The notes: generated by a model not told the origin, from the sequence alone. Shown: positions 23,326 to 36,092, counted from the stretch's first letter. The stretch is 64,000 bases of DNA from Lithobates sylvaticus (GCA_028564925.1 CM053029.1:578553193-578617192), one strand, 5' to 3'. Numbers and translations are program-made.

Positions 23326-24047
23326 ATGCAAATATCCCCATATTCTAATAGCAAAGTCCAGTCATGTCTGCATTCAGAGTTTGTCTTTCTATGGAGGATC
23401 ATGATGGGGAGGACAGGCTTGGGGGTAGATTTATTTATTTTTATTTTTTGAGGGACAGTTAATCCTTTTGGTTACATTTATCATCTACTCTTTGCCTTTC
23501 CCAGCTTGCGTCTTCTGATTGATTTTTCTTCTGCTGCAATCCAATGTAAACCTGATGCATTGCCTAAAGGTAACAAATGGTTATAATCAAGGATGACTTG
23601 TCCGAATTGAACGTACTAACAGATGTATGCCATTCAGGCATAGCTAGAAAATGGACTACAGTGTGTAGTAGGGAAGGGATACAACAGGAATGTGCAATCA
23701 TCATGAGATATGCTCACAGTACTTTGTAAGCACCAAATCCCAATTGTCTTTGGAAACATCATTTGTAGAGCAGTTCTGAAACAAAAGGGTTAATTTAGGG
23801 ATTCAATTATCCAAGCAACAATTTTTTGCCTCAGTTATTATTTTTTCCAGATCAACTGTTTAAGAGAAATCATTATCATACTGTGAGCATTAGGGCTTAT
23901 TTACACTTTCGGTGGGGGGGCGGTAAACCCCACAGTCAAACCGCATTTTTACCACACCTCAACCACTTCCCCCTTTTGCTGCAGAGGCAACAGCTGGGGG
24001 GTATACATGTACTACAGCCGCAATGCTTTGCTTTGTGGCCGCAGCAG
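23326..24047. other. Intergenic with a MITE fragment
   Basis: Mostly unrecognised. 23895-23990 is GC-rich with TTTACACTTTCGG and AACCACTTCC phrases that look like fragments of the Harbinger-like and piggyBac-like MITEs. No gene. Confidence 0.35.
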
Positions 24048-24055
24048 TTAATTAT

Positions 24056-25001
24056 TGGACATGTGCATTTGTTTTCATCCGAATGCATTTTCGTCCGAAT
24101 TTTGGGTATTTGGGAACGTGCAGAAAACCGAAAGATCCAACATAAACAAATGCTTTATTTTTCGTTTTTGTTGTGACAACAGTTGGATATAGATAGGAGA
24201 TTCGACATGATGCTGACAATAGCGATCTGTGTCCATCGAACCTGTGGTCGAATGTGCCTAACCTTAGCTCTATTAGTTGAAGATTATTCTACATAGAGAG
24301 AAAAGATTCGACATAGAGTGAAAAAGATTCGACATAGAGAGAAAACATTCGACATTATAGAGACAATAGCAAAAAAGGTTGAATGTGCCTAACCTAACTC
24401 TATTTGTCCAAGATTATTCTACATAGAGAGAAAATATTCGACATAGAGTGAAAAAGATTTGACATAGTGAGAAAAGATTTGACATGGAGAGAAAAGTTTC
24501 GACATTATAGAGACAATAGCAAAAAAGGTTGAATGTGCCTAACCTAACTCTATTAGTCCAAGATTATTCGACATAGAGAGGAAAGATTTGACATAAAGAT
24601 TTGATGAAGCAGTCTCCGCGAGTGTACATTTATGGTCAAATGCTCCGCCCATAGGCTATAGAAGAATTCTAATGTTGGTTGACTAGTAATAATAATTAAT
24701 AAATATAATTATTACTAGTGTCATACAACATTAGAATTCTACTATAGCTTGTAAGCAGAACATTCGACCGGAAATGTACGATTGCGGCGTCGTACAGTTT
24801 AGCTCAAATCTTCTTAGAACATTCGACAGACACCATAAGCCTTCAATGACAGATTCGACCTTAATTATTTCAGATTTTTGGAGGAATGCATTTTTAACGA
24901 AACTAAATAAATAAAAACAAATTTTGGGAGTAACTAAATAAATACATTTTTCGGACGAAACCGAAATTCCGAAACAAAATATTTCAGTGTGCACATGTCT
25001 A
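24056..25001. mobile_element. hAT-like foldback element with GACATAGAGAGAAAAGATTC cargo, 946 bp
   Basis: Duplications TTAATTAT (24048-24055) and TTGATTAT (25002-25009) differ at one base. Ends are TGGACATGTGCA and TGCACATGTCTA. The left half carries tandem units around TTCGACATAGAGAGAAAAG. Near 24670-24740 a palindrome (ACTAGTAATAATAATT and complement) lies next to ATTAGAATTCT on both sides. The same interior occurs inverted in the copy at 36093. Confidence 0.75.
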
Positions 25002-25219
25002 TTGATTATACTCCCGTCATAGGGTAGTGGAGTGAGGATACATTCCTCAGGATACATTATTCTCTTGCTACCCTGGACCTAGTAGTCTGGGGGTTTTCCT
25101 TGAGTTCTATGAGTAGCAAGGGTGGGGTTTTTCTTTTTTGTTTTTGCTTTAGGTTTACCTGTTATTGTGTTTAGTTTATGTGTATTATTGTACTACCTTG
25201 AGCTGGGGTATGTCCAGAG

Positions 25220-25722
25220 TAGGGTTGCCACCTGTCCAGGATTCACATGTGTCCGGGTTTTGAATCATGTGTCCGGGTTTCAGTCCGCCTGAAACCCGGA
25301 CACATTATACAGACATGGCTGTGGCTCCACAAGTAACCAAGATAGTCACATCTGTTGCCATCTGGGAGCTATGGGCGGCTGTATGGGGCAGGTTCAGCAT
25401 CCCTAGGGGGGGGCGAGGCGATGTCAGCAAGAGCAATTCGGCCACAAGCACTGTTCGCCACAGTGCACTGTGCACGCTGCATTACTACTATCCTTGCGCC
25501 ACCCAAAGGTGTCCCAGGTCTTTTATAATACTATAGTGTATACTACAAGAAAATAAATTGCCCCACACCACTAAAGTGTTCAGGTTTGGCTTAAAGAAAA
25601 GGTGCAGTCTTCCTATTAATTTTTATAAAATTATATTTTGTTTATTCATATTTCACTATTTGAGTTAACTCTCCAGCACGAGTTTTTGAATTATATATAT
25701 TAAAGAAAAGGTGGCAACCCTA
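25220..25722. mobile_element. hAT-type MITE, 503 bp, TAGGGTTGCCACC ends
   Basis: Duplications GTCCAGAG (25212-25219) and GTACAGAG (25723-25730) differ at one base. Ends TAGGGTTGCCACC and GGTGGCAACCCTA are inverted repeats. A hairpin (GTGTCCGGGTTT and complement) lies at about 25270-25305. It encodes nothing. Confidence 0.75.
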
Positions 25723-25730
25723 GTACAGAG

Positions 25731-26089
25731 GCTCTGTTTTGTACCCTTACTTTATTTTCGAAAAAACAATAAAAAGAGGTTTAAAAAACAATAATACCCC
25801 CGTTACACTCAATGGATCACTCGCCACCACCGCCACCCACCGATCACGACCCATTCAAAATGCATCTTTGGAATATTTGATAAATGTATTTTTAATAGTA
25901 AGGGGTTAGCTATCCTCGGGGTAGTCTCCCCAAGGAGGGAATTGTGTTTTTAATTTGAGTAATTCGTTTTTTAGGATACTGGTATATGCAGTATCTCTTA
26001 AGGGCCTGTTCAGACATCGGGCTCCCTGTGTGATGACTCCATACATGTTTATTATGTGTTCCCATTCATTGCATGCCTAAAAATACATA
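25731..26089. other. Intergenic with MITE scraps
   Basis: No gene. 26000-26040 carries TTAAGGGCCTGTTCAGAC, which resembles the end of a Harbinger-like MITE. Confidence 0.35.
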
Positions 26090-26215
26090 CAGTATCTCAC
26101 AAAAGTAAGTACACCCCTCACATTTTTGTAAATATTTTATTATATCTTTATAACAACACTGAAGAAATTACACTTTGCTACAATGTAAAGTAGTGAGTGT
26201 ACAGCTTGTATGATG
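26090..26215. mobile_element. Tc1-like terminal fragment
   Basis: It begins CAGTATCTCACAAAAGTAAG after TA at 26088-26089 and continues as the reverse complement of 56760-56888, the end of the Tc1 element there. Only about 125 bp remain. Confidence 0.7.
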
Positions 26216-26289
26216 CCTTGGACGTTCCGAACGAGTAAACATCCCTTGTGACAGTAATAGGTATGTGAGAGGTACTCAAAGACCCAAAA

Positions 26290-26561
26290 CCCCTCCTCTG
26301 CACTTCAAAGTATTCAAAACGTCAAGATCAGCGTTTTTGAATATTTTATTTTTTAAAACTGGCGCCTTTAGGATGCCAGTAATCCGGGAAGTGATGTCAT
26401 TCTGTGTTACTTTGAGACCTGAATGAAGCATCGGCTTTGTTTGGATCTTTGGCCAGCCGGCAGACGCACCAGGCTTGTTGCTCCGGCCTCCCGGTGGGAC
26501 GGGAGTGCCGGGCGAGCGGTGGAAGGCGGTGGGAGGGGGGGACGTCTCCTCCCACTGCTTG
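26290..26561. repeat. Left part of a repeat split by the retrovirus
   Basis: GC-rich sequence ending in GCTTG, the 5-bp retroviral target. The repeat resumes at 34688 with GCTTG. No gene; the CGGCCTCCCGGTGGG stretch is compositional. Confidence 0.45.
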
Positions 26562-27000
26562 TGTTAGAAAAGTTTTAAATGTTTATTGTGTGACTATTTG
26601 GAAAACAATCCTGAGACTGGTTTTTAATTCCACCTATGAGCACTTTCTGTATTAATTGTTATGTATGTTTTTACTAACTCCACCGTAAGAATTCAGGATG
26701 ATTGCAGTATAACCATGTATGGTAACATAAGATTGTAAGGGAATTCGCAGTCCTCACATAATAAAGGTAAATATCGAATTTCACCCAGATAAGTGAAAAC
26801 TGTGATTTCCTCAGCCAATAGGGAAATAGGGGCTGGGTTATGAAGGTTTAAGATAACAAAAGATATTGCCTTTATTCATTCCTTTGCCTGACCCATTTGT
26901 GTAAGGAAGGGGATCCTAATGTGTTAACATATTAGAATAAATCTTTTACTTCTTAATACATCTCGAGTTGACTGATCACAAGCTAAGGATATTCCTAACA
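26562..27000 (+). repeat. 5' LTR of the retroviral fossil
   Basis: 439 bp, TGTTAGAAAAG to ATTCCTAACA, with the short inverted ends TGTTAG/CTAACA. It has an AATAAA-type signal near its end (GAATAAATC at about 26936). It matches the 3' LTR over its whole length as far as I can read. Confidence 0.92.
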
Positions 27001-27533
27001 TTTGTGGCCCTTCGAAATCCGGAAAGCAACTTTGTTTATTTGGGATTTATGAGCCCTCTTCAACTTCAGTGAGTATTAGTGAAAGTAAATCACTGAGATT
27101 TAAAAGTCCCCCCACTCAACGTTAGTGGTTAAAGAGGGGCAGGGGGCCGTATCACCCGAATACATTGTCTGTTTTGCGAACTTGCTGATCTAGTCATCTT
27201 GGTGTTTTTAAGGGGTAAGAGATTTTAATTATTCTTAATTCTTTCTAAAAGTCTTTTTCTTTTCTTTCTGTTTGATTCTGGTTTAAATGTGTTGTAATTG
27301 CCGACATTGGTATTGATCGTATAATAGCTTGATAATCCAGTGTTCGTAGACAGAGACATTTGGGGACGTTGTCTAAGGTAAAAAATTACGTTGCCTGCTG
27401 TCCGGACAGATAAAAAAAAGATTTGAGGTATACCAGAATGTCAGAGGTCGATATGCCTGACGATATAAGCGCTATTTAGTTAAGTGATCTAAAAAGATCA
27501 CAAAGCTAATTTTTTTTTTTTTCTCTTTTCTCT

Positions 27534-28117
27534 GTGTGTTTTATTTTCTCCTGTCTCATGTTTAACCATTCTGTTGATGTTACGAGCTCATTTTATAATA
27601 ATACTGCAGAGGTACGTTTTAATTTTTTTAAAATTTTCCCTATAGTGTGGGGAGTGTTGATGTTTATACTTTTCTGGTATTCCTTTTATTACCGTGAGCG
27701 GAAGGTCACGATCCCAGTGTTTTATAGGTTAATGAGAGACTCAACAAACACCGAAAATTGGGGAATAGTCTCTGTAAAGGAATTTCTTGTGTTTGTTTAT
27801 GTTGCTGTCGTGTTCCTAATGTGCTGTTAGAAGGTGATAAGAAATGTATGCATAGCAATGACCCTAAGTCCGTTCAGTATTGTGCTAAGTGGGAGAGGAA
27901 GTTTGGGTTTAATGGTAAATTAACTGTGAATAGATGTCAGGAGTTGGTGGATAAGCTTAAGTTGTTAGGACCCAAAGGGAAAAAAAAAAAAAAAAAAAAA
28001 AGGTATTGGTTAGAGTTGGCAGAGTACTGGCTCCAGCAAGCTAGACTTAGGGTAGAAGGAAAGAGAACAAAGGATGAAATGCCAAGCCCAACTGCCCCTA
28101 GTGGACAAAGAGGATGA
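27534..28117 (+). pseudogene. Gag-region remnant
   Basis: Two short overlapping open stretches lie where gag should start. The second has a lysine-rich portion and a WLELAEYWLQQARL segment that would suit a matrix-like fold, but no zinc knuckle or major homology region is seen. Assignment is by position. It is a broken fossil, and what follows to 29485 is largely non-coding. Confidence 0.35.
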
Positions 28118-29489
28118 TCTCATCTGTTATACCAGTTATCTGTTATACCACTGGCCCCCTCCCTCGTGTTATACCCTCCCTTCCTGTGTGTGGGGTTGTG
28201 TCTGTAAAAAAAAAACAGGAGGTTAACCCTTGACCAGCCATGGCAAAACGGAAGGTTTATATTGTAAATATTGAAACTAGGTAAAAGAAATAAAGAAAAA
28301 AGGTACCAGGTTGCTTTATTATTTTAGCATGCCATGGTGTTAAAGGAAGTACATTGCAGAAAGTGTTGATGTTCTAAGGCAGTAGAGAGCTGGAGGTGGA
28401 TTATACTGTCAGTGAATAGAATGTTGTATTATTATTAAGTGGCTTGAGGAAAGTGAGAAAAGTAAAGACTGAGGATGTTTTTGAGAGACAGTGCTAATTT
28501 TACTGCCATAAGGAAACTAGGATTTGAATGGGCTTTGCCAAGAGAAGTGTGTAATAATATTGAAGCTCAGAGAGCTTGATGTTTAATATAAAAAAAAAAA
28601 AAAAAAAAAAGGTCAAAAAGGTGTTTCTCGGAAACAAGAAAATGCAGATTGCCTGACAGAGGTAGCAGAAGAGAGGGGGCAGCATTAACCCTTTTAGCAC
28701 ACAGAGGTTAAGTTGTGAATCTGTGAAAACAGGACTTTCGGTCAGAAAGAAAGTCTGCATAATAGTTTTAAAGTAAATATTTCTTTCATATGTTATTTTT
28801 AGAATTCACAGACTTTCAACTGTGAAGTGTTAATGATTCAATGCTGTTTATTTGGGTACATATATTATAAAGTTAAAAAAGGCTAAGTTCTGAATCAGAA
28901 TATGTGTTTTTTAAAAAAAAAAAAAAAAAAAAAAGGGGGGAGGGAGGTTCTGTTTTAGGACCCTGTGAATTTCATTCAGGACCAGAGAATAAGGGGAACA
29001 ATACAAAAGGAGGTTCAAGACTTCTTAAATTCTGCTAAAATATTGGGGTCTGAGGAAAAATATTCAGAGATGTATGTGTGTGTGAATATATGTATATACA
29101 TTGAATATATATAAAAAAAAAAAAAAATGAAAATGCTAGGAAACATTTTATGTCTGCATAGTTGGACTTATATTTGAACAAATGAAAGAAAATTTTTAAT
29201 AACAGCTCCAAGGTAAGGAAGTATTTGGTAGTTTGATTTATGATACTGTGCAGAGTAACCATGTTCCCCAGCTCCAATTCAAGTGCAGACATGACACCCC
29301 CACCCCCCTCCTTCTACACAACTGAAGAATGAGGCGGGTTCCTTTTTATGGGGTGGGTGTCAGAACACATGAATGAGTACAAAATTGAATCTTTGGAGGT
29401 ATTATAGAGTTTAGAACATTAAATTAAGGAAAAAGTAGACTACACAGTTCTTAGAGACAAAGAAACAAATGGTGTCCTTCCTGGGTATG
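28118..29489. other. Decayed interior of the retroviral fossil
   Basis: AT-rich, with several poly-A stretches. No open coding was recognised; it probably derives from gag-pol, of which the reverse-transcriptase part is not visible. Confidence 0.4.
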
Positions 29490-30104
29490 TGTCACGGTTA
29501 TGCAGTAATCTTCCCCTGTTTGCTTATCTCTCCCTCCATGTGTTCAGACTAAGAGGCCAGCCACTTTCACCTGGGGTTTTTATAACCTCTCCTCTAAGCA
29601 TGGTTCCACTCTAGGCCCTATCAGGGAACCCTATATTAACCTGTGCACTGCAAGCCTGTGGTGCTGATAATCCATTGTGTATCCATGGGGTGTTTGGCTT
29701 CCTGTTTGCCGTTTGTTTTATGTTTGTTTCCGTTACCGACCTTGGTGTGTACTCTGTGGTTCCTGTCTGCTAGTTACCCGTGTCCTCTGCCTTATCCCCT
29801 TACTATCCTTGTCGTTCCAGCCTGCTACTTCCTTCTCCTGTAGTCTACTGTAAGCGTGAGCTGTGAGACCCTGGGGGCCGCGACCTGGAGCCAGACTGCA
29901 GCGAAGTCCATCCTCACCACTAGAGGCTCTGGTGAACACCTGCTGGCTCTTAGATTCCACGCCCTGGGGAATCTATGCTCTAGCTCACATTGGGATCTGT
30001 GTTAGAGAAAAATCCACAGCAGTCAGTCCTAAGGTCCACTACCTAGCCGTGCACTTCCGATTCATACTGAGTGCACCTGTCACCTGGTCTCAGGTGACCT
30101 GACA
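29490..30104. mobile_element. Solo LTR nested in the retroviral fossil
   Basis: 615 bp starting TGTCACGG and ending CCTGACA, with the direct 5-bp duplication GTATG on each side (29485-29489 and 30105-30109). TG...CA ends with a 5-bp duplication and no internal coding is the signature of a solo LTR. The family is not identified. It is pyrimidine-rich. Confidence 0.7.
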
Positions 30105-30109
30105 GTATG

Positions 30110-32163
30110 ACAAATCTTTTGAACAAACAGTAGACAAAAAGGGAAGGACACATGACATCAGTACTTACAGTTATATGGTGGGCACTAGAGGTCGATTGTT
30201 TACTACTTTATAAAATTAGACAGTGTAACTAGAGCACTTCCACCCTGTGTACAGGCAGTGGTAGTTGCAGCTGAAGCAGTTAAGGCCTCAGCATATATAG
30301 TGCTATATCACCCGCTGACACTTAAGGTGCCGCATGCAGTGTCTGTTATTCTTTTACAACAAAAGATATCACATTTGAGTCCAGCATGGCACCTTTCCTT
30401 TATGACAATACTCTTGGCACAACCTCACTTAACAATATAGAGGTGTACTACTTTAAACCCATCCACATTACTACCACTCCCTACTGATGGTTATAAACAT
30501 GACTGTTCTGCTGCCATCGCTGAAAAGGTACTGCCACGAAGTGATTTGAAAGACGGATCGTTAGCTGACCCTGACATGACACTTTTTGTTGACGGTTCTA
30601 GTAGGAAAAATCCGGGTGGTACAAATGCAACTGGATATGCAGTAGTGACACAGGATGACATTTTGGAAGCTAGGCCACTACCAAAACATTATTCAGCACA
30701 AGTAGCGGAACTTGTAGCACTGACAAGAGCATGCATACTATCAGAAGGAAAATCTGTAACCATATACACCGACAGTCAATATGCCTTTTCAACAGTACAT
30801 GTTTTTGCACAACAATGGAAAAACAGGGGGATGGTCACCTCCAGTGGTAAACCAATTGCACACACGGATTTCATTTTAGAACTTCTGGATGCAATACAGT
30901 TACCAAAAGAGCTTGCAATCTGCAAATGTCAAGCACACACAAAATATACGGACCCCATCTCAAAGGGAAACAAAAGGGCGGATGAAGCGGCCAAAATAGC
31001 GGCACAAGAAACACATCAAATAATGACAGAACAGGAAATTATTGAGATAGATCATACAGTCCTTACTGAGATGTTAATGCACCCCCGGGGAAAAACAATA
31101 TTGGAAAACAAAGGGTTGCACAATAATAAATAATATTTACACATCACCTGAAGGGAAACAGGTATTGCCAAAGTCCTTATTTAGGTATGCAGTAGTATTG
31201 ACACATGGAGTAACACATGTGTCAAACAGGGGGATGACTGAGATGTTAAATAAAGTATGTACAGCTTATGGCTTCACAAACTACTAAAAAACTTTTTGCT
31301 CTCAATGTATTATATGTGCAAGACACAATGCTCAGGGAGGCATAAGACCACGGAAAGGGAAGTTCCCCACACCGCAATATCCATTCCAACACATTTGCAT
31401 GGATTTTATTGAATTAGACAAATGTGAAAGGAAGAAATATTGTTTGGTAATTATGGACGCCCTGTCTAAATGGGTAGCAGATATTCTCGACAGGAAGTGC
31501 GGACGCACAGACTGTAGCCAAAGCATTACTAAGAGATATTATCCCTAGATTTGGAATCCCTGAAAAAATCTACAGCGATAATGGACCCCATTTCGTAAAT
31601 AAAACTATACAACATTTGACAGAAGTGATGGGTATTCAAGTAAAAAACCATTGTGCCTATCACCCCCAATCAGCTGGATTGGTGGAAAGACACAATGGAA
31701 TCCTAAAAAGTAAGCTGAGAAAAGCTATGGAAGAAACTGGTAAAAGTTGGATGTACTGCTTACCATTGGCAGTGACTAGTATGCATTGCATATTACACCA
31801 ACAAAAGAGGGGTTGAGCCCATTTGAAATAATATATGGAAGGCCATATAGAATATCTTTATTACCAAATGAAACACTAACTGAAGAATCTGAACGTACTC
31901 TATCAGAATATATGTCCAACCTGTTGAAACAAAAACAAATTAATGAAGTCTGTTCTATTCCAGAAGATCCAATTCAAGGAGAAGAGAAAATCCATATTGG
32001 AGACTGGGTCCTGGTAAAAGTAATAAAGAAAAAACATTGGCACTCACCTAAGTGGGAGGGACCATATCAAGTTCTTCTCACCACTCCCACGGCTATAAGG
32101 ATAGCAGAGAGGTCTACCTGGATTCACCAGTCCCATTGTAAAAAGGTTTTACAGGTAGAGTAG
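30110..32163 (+). pseudogene. Pol remnant: connection, RNase H and integrase
   Basis: In order: a connection-like segment near 30250-30440; a gamma-type RNase H at about 30546-31130 (motifs FVDGSSRKNPGG, AELVALTRAC, TDSQYAF); and integrase at about 31330-32163 (SDNGPHF, HPQSAGLVERHNG). It closes with a C-terminal DNA-binding part containing WEGPYQVLL and HQSHCKKV. The reverse-transcriptase and protease regions are not visible upstream. The remnant is broken in several places and is described only as a fossil. Confidence 0.85.
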
Positions 32164-32278
32164 GGCCAGTTGGCTGCAGAGATCCAGAAAATCCGACTAC
32201 AAAGGGAGGTTTCGCACAAGGCGGGCTTGTCTCAAACCGGTGAAGTCTCCCCTACCCTATCCGCTGGAACCTCTGTAG

Positions 32279-34191
32279 TTGGTTAGAATGAAAGGGACAG
32301 TAATTATCCTTGGGTTACTGGTGAGTCTAGGGAAGGCATCCATAAGAGGGGGTAGACGGTATGGAAGAGTAGAGGAACCTTTGAATTGGGAAAGAACAGG
32401 AAAAGCATTGAATTTAACCTTTATAGAAGGAATAACTAGTACTATACTGGTAGACTTCTGTCAGATCGCAGATTGTGGGGATACAACTGGGGCTAGAGGA
32501 CTTCTATGGGCAGATAAATATATTTGCTGGCTCTGGGATAAGGTAGGATGTCAAGCATGGAATCAGGCCCTGTGGACCACAGCACATCAAGATTGGGGGT
32601 ATAATCAACCAGGTTCTGAAAAGAGTGGAATAAAGGGAAGACTCATAATTACAAAAGCGGCTAACTCCCCCTGCACAAATAGTAAAAACTGTAATCAACT
32701 ATTAATAACAATAAAGGAGCCGAGGAAGGAAGATCAGCGGTCGTATTCTATGGGAGCATGGGTGTCAGGAACTGATCCTTCAGGCACATTTTTCCTCGAG
32801 GTATTATCACCCAATAAAACCAAACAACAGGAAAAGGTAGACCTAGAAGGGAAAGAAGAAGGCCATACTAAAATAGAAGTTCTGAGTGAAACCATAAGAT
32901 TTACTAACCTAACAATAGAAGATGCCATAGCTTTAGAGACGGGTTATCAAGAAAGCAATGAGTGGTTAGAATGGTTGAGGTACACGGTTAAAACTCTAAA
33001 AAAAAAGAAAACTGTTTAGTTTGTGCCAGTGCAAGACCACATTTAGCAACAGTTCCTTTTCCTCTAGATCACAAAACAGATCCAAAAGGTTTAAAATGTA
33101 TGTTGCAATTATATAATAAGAGCTATAAACCTGAAAACAATTCTACCTGTCACACATTGAGTTTGTTGTTTCCCCCAGTGGAGAGACCTCAGATACCACC
33201 AGCGGTCACTGCATATCCGGGCAATTTTACTTGTTTTGCACTCCCAGGGAACCGTAGCGGGGTAGATCTTGGGTCATTACCTGATGACTACTGTGTGGAG
33301 AGGATTAACATAGACAACGGTGACTGGGTTGAACATGACATTCAGAGAGCTGACATCTGGTGGATGTGTGGGGATAAGAAACTGCGAGCTAGACTATCTG
33401 CCAATGCCCAAGGGGATTGTGCTATGGTCCAGCTGGCTATGCCCCTGAGGATCTTGTCAGAACACCCGTGGACTAAGAGTCACCAACGGTATCGGAGGGA
33501 CACCTCTCCCATGGGGTCATTTGACTCTCAGGTCTACATAGATGAGATTGGGGTTCCTCGCGGGGTGCCGGATGGGTTTAAGGCCGGGAATCAGGTGACA
33601 GCTGGGTTTGAGTCTCTTTTCTGGTGGGTGACTATAAATAAAAATGTTGACTGGATTAACTATATATATTATAACCAACAACGATTTGTAAATTACACTA
33701 GGGATGCTGTGAAGGGCCTAGCTGAACAGTTGGCCCCCACATCTCTAATGGCATGGCAGAACCGAATGGCTTTAGATATGGTCTTAGCTGAAAGAGGAGG
33801 GGTATGCAAAATGTTTGGTAGCATGTGTTGCACCTTTATCCCTAATAATACAGCTCCTGGAGGGACCGTGACCAGAGCCTTGGAAGGACTGACTGCTCTA
33901 TCGAATGAATTAGCGGAAAACTCAGGTATTACTGATCCATTCACAACCTGGCTTGAAGGATGGTTTGGTAAATGGACTGGACTTATTACATCATGTTTGA
34001 TTTCAATCGCTGTGGCTTTGGCTGTTTTGGTCATTTGTGGATGCTGTTGTATTCCCTGTATTCGAGGACTTTCACAAAAACTGATTGAAACTGCCGTCTC
34101 AAGAACGATGTATCAAACTCTTCCTACCTCTGAGGAGACCTATGTGGACATTGAAGCTCAACTTAATGACATACAGTCTGAAAGTGTATAA
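32279..34191 (+). pseudogene. Env remnant, gamma-type envelope
   Basis: The surface part begins with a signal-like hydrophobic start. A basic cleavage-like site (HQRYRRD) lies near 33480. The transmembrane part then shows QNRMALDMVLAERGGVC, the CX6CC-type motif CKMFGSMCC, a hydrophobic membrane anchor followed by a cysteine cluster, and a short tail. These features define a gamma-type class I fusion envelope, and the motif order resembles class I envelopes of fish and amphibian retroviruses. It is the best preserved part of this fossil but is broken, with one or two disruptions. Confidence 0.85.
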
Positions 34192-34248
34192 CACAGGGAC
34201 TATTATCGAAATGTGTTGAGATAAAATAGTCACACAAAGAGGAGGGAA

Positions 34249-34687
34249 TGTTAGAAAAGTTTTAAATGTTTATTGTGTGACTATTTGGAAAACAATCCTG
34301 AGACTGGTTTTTAATTCCACCTATGAGCACTTTCTGTATTAATTGTTATGTATGTTTTTACTAACTCCACCGTAAGAATTCAGGATGATTGCAGTATAAC
34401 CATGTATGGTAACATAAGATTGTAAGGGAATTCGCAGTCCTCACATAATAAAGGTAAATATCGAATTTCACCCAGATAAGTGAAAACTGTGATTTCCTCA
34501 GCCAATAGGGAAATAGGGGCTGGGTTATGAAGGTTTAAGATAACAAAAGATATTGCCTTTATTCATTCCTTTGCCTGACCCATTTGTGTAAGGAAGGGGA
34601 TCCTAATGTGTTAACATATTAGAATAAATCTTTTACTTCTTAATACATCTCGAGTTGACTGATCACAAGCTAAGGATATTCCTAACA
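34249..34687 (+). repeat. 3' LTR of the retroviral fossil
   Basis: 439 bp with the same ends and apparently the same sequence as the 5' LTR. It is preceded by the purine stretch AAAGAGGAGGGAA. Confidence 0.92.
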
Positions 34688-34920
34688 GCTTGTAATAACA
34701 GCCGAGTGGCTGCTGAGCCGCATCGGTTGTTATTACAATAAAGCCAATTGTTCGCTCTAAAGAACAGTGCCGGGGTGATGCCGGCAGCTGCAGAAATCAT
34801 CCCGATAAAACCCCTTGAAGCAATAGCAGTAATATCGGTCAGTTTTTTGACCGATACCTCTAAAAAAGTGAATATCGGCCACGATGATCGGCCGCGCCGA
34901 TAATCCATCGATCCCTACTC
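34688..34920. repeat. Right part of the repeat split by the retrovirus
   Basis: Starts with GCTTG, the duplicated target. It contains the palindrome-like TTGTTATTACAATAA and GATCGGCCGCGCCGATAATCC stretches. The GCAGCTGCAGAAATCATCC area is reminiscent of the GC-rich half of the piggyBac-like elements, but that link is weak. Confidence 0.45.
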
Positions 34921-35778
34921 TCTACTGCTATAGATACTGGTCTCCAAGCCTAACCCCTGTCCATAAAAGGTAGTTTCCCCAAGAAAGGAATTGACATTTG
35001 TTTATTAGGATATTGGAATATTTTACAAGCATAGAAAATATATAACTTTTTAAGATCTCAAAGATGTGTGTGCATTTTACCTCTTTAATTCTTTTTTTTT
35101 TTTGAGGGGGGGGGGTCGTTCTTTTTCCAACGTTTATAGGAAATGAAAACTAAAATGTGTGGTTGGGCCTTATAAGCAATCTGATTGATTTTCAGCTACT
35201 CCATATTTCATGTGAGAACCCTCGGGGGCACAAAGTCTTCCAATATGATCCTTTTACAGCCCCTGATTAACAATCTGTAGCCTACACCATCTCTCTTTTC
35301 ATATTCCAGACACTGTAACTGAGACGGAAACAGGATTGGAGATAATTGCAGACACTTCCAGTAAGTTGTTTACTCGTTAGTGTGAAGTAAAGCAGTCTGA
35401 TGATTAGAAAGTGGGAAATGTAGGGAAAAGTTAAGTTTTCTACGAGCTGTATTGCTTCGTGAACCTATAGCTGTAATTGAGTATTACATTTTTTATTCAT
35501 TTTGGATGTAGTCCTAAATCATCACCATCTTAACGTATGACTACTATACAGTAACCTAAATTATTTTAATCCACACAGGATGGAAGTGTCTTGGGCTTCT
35601 AGACATTTGAAGGTCAAGCCAATCCTTAAAACTTGCACAAGTAATTCAATTTGAGGACTAAGTACTTCTTTCTTACTTCTCATTTTCTTGCATACACCAA
35701 ATATGAATTGTAAACATTTTATAAATTCAAATTATTACATTTTGTCTGTGTTTGCTCAATACCCTTATACACTTATCT
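34921..35778. other. Intergenic, nothing recognised
   Basis: Unique-looking sequence with one T/G homopolymer (35090-35116). No exon-like open frame with splice signals was recognised. Confidence 0.4.
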
Positions 35779-35786
35779 AATATTAC

Positions 35787-36084
35787 TAGACATGTGTGAT
35801 TTGTATTGTTACAAATCGAAATTTGAACAAACGTATTGTTATTGAGAGATTCAGATGTATCAGAACCTCCGAATCACGATAGTAGCGAATTTCAACGAAT
35901 CTGAAATAAATGTAATCGTATTCATTCTTTTCATTCAGACCTTTTGTTAATATTTGAAGCATAGAAAATAATGTAACGACATAACGAATGATCTGAATTG
36001 ATTTGGATCCATTTCATTTTTATGTTGTATTAACATTTTTCATAATTATAAAAAAATGCACTACATATGAAATGGAAAAATGTG
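35787..36084. mobile_element. Left end of another hAT-like foldback copy
   Basis: It starts TAGACATGTGTG, the family terminus, and runs into AATCGAAATTTGAAC / CGAATCTGAAATAA repeats typical of these elements. Its right end is not identified; a copy of the same family (36093-36889) lies directly to its right. Confidence 0.4.
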
Positions 36085-36092
36085 TTAATAAA

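Larger units (their letters stand above)
26562..34687 (+). mobile_element. Endogenous retrovirus fossil, class I (gamma/epsilon-like), 8.1 kb
   Basis: Two 439-bp LTRs beginning TG and ending CA (26562-27000 and 34249-34687) are bounded by the 5-bp duplication GCTTG (26557-26561 and 34688-34692). Gag, pol and env regions lie in the usual order. A TGG-initial candidate primer site follows the 5' LTR, and an AAAGAGGAGGGAA polypurine stretch precedes the 3' LTR. By eye the LTRs look identical, which suggests a recent insertion. The interior is nevertheless broken, with several disruptions and a large missing part of pol. A solo LTR of another family sits inside it. Class rests on the gamma-type RNase H, integrase and envelope motifs. 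Confidence 0.9.
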
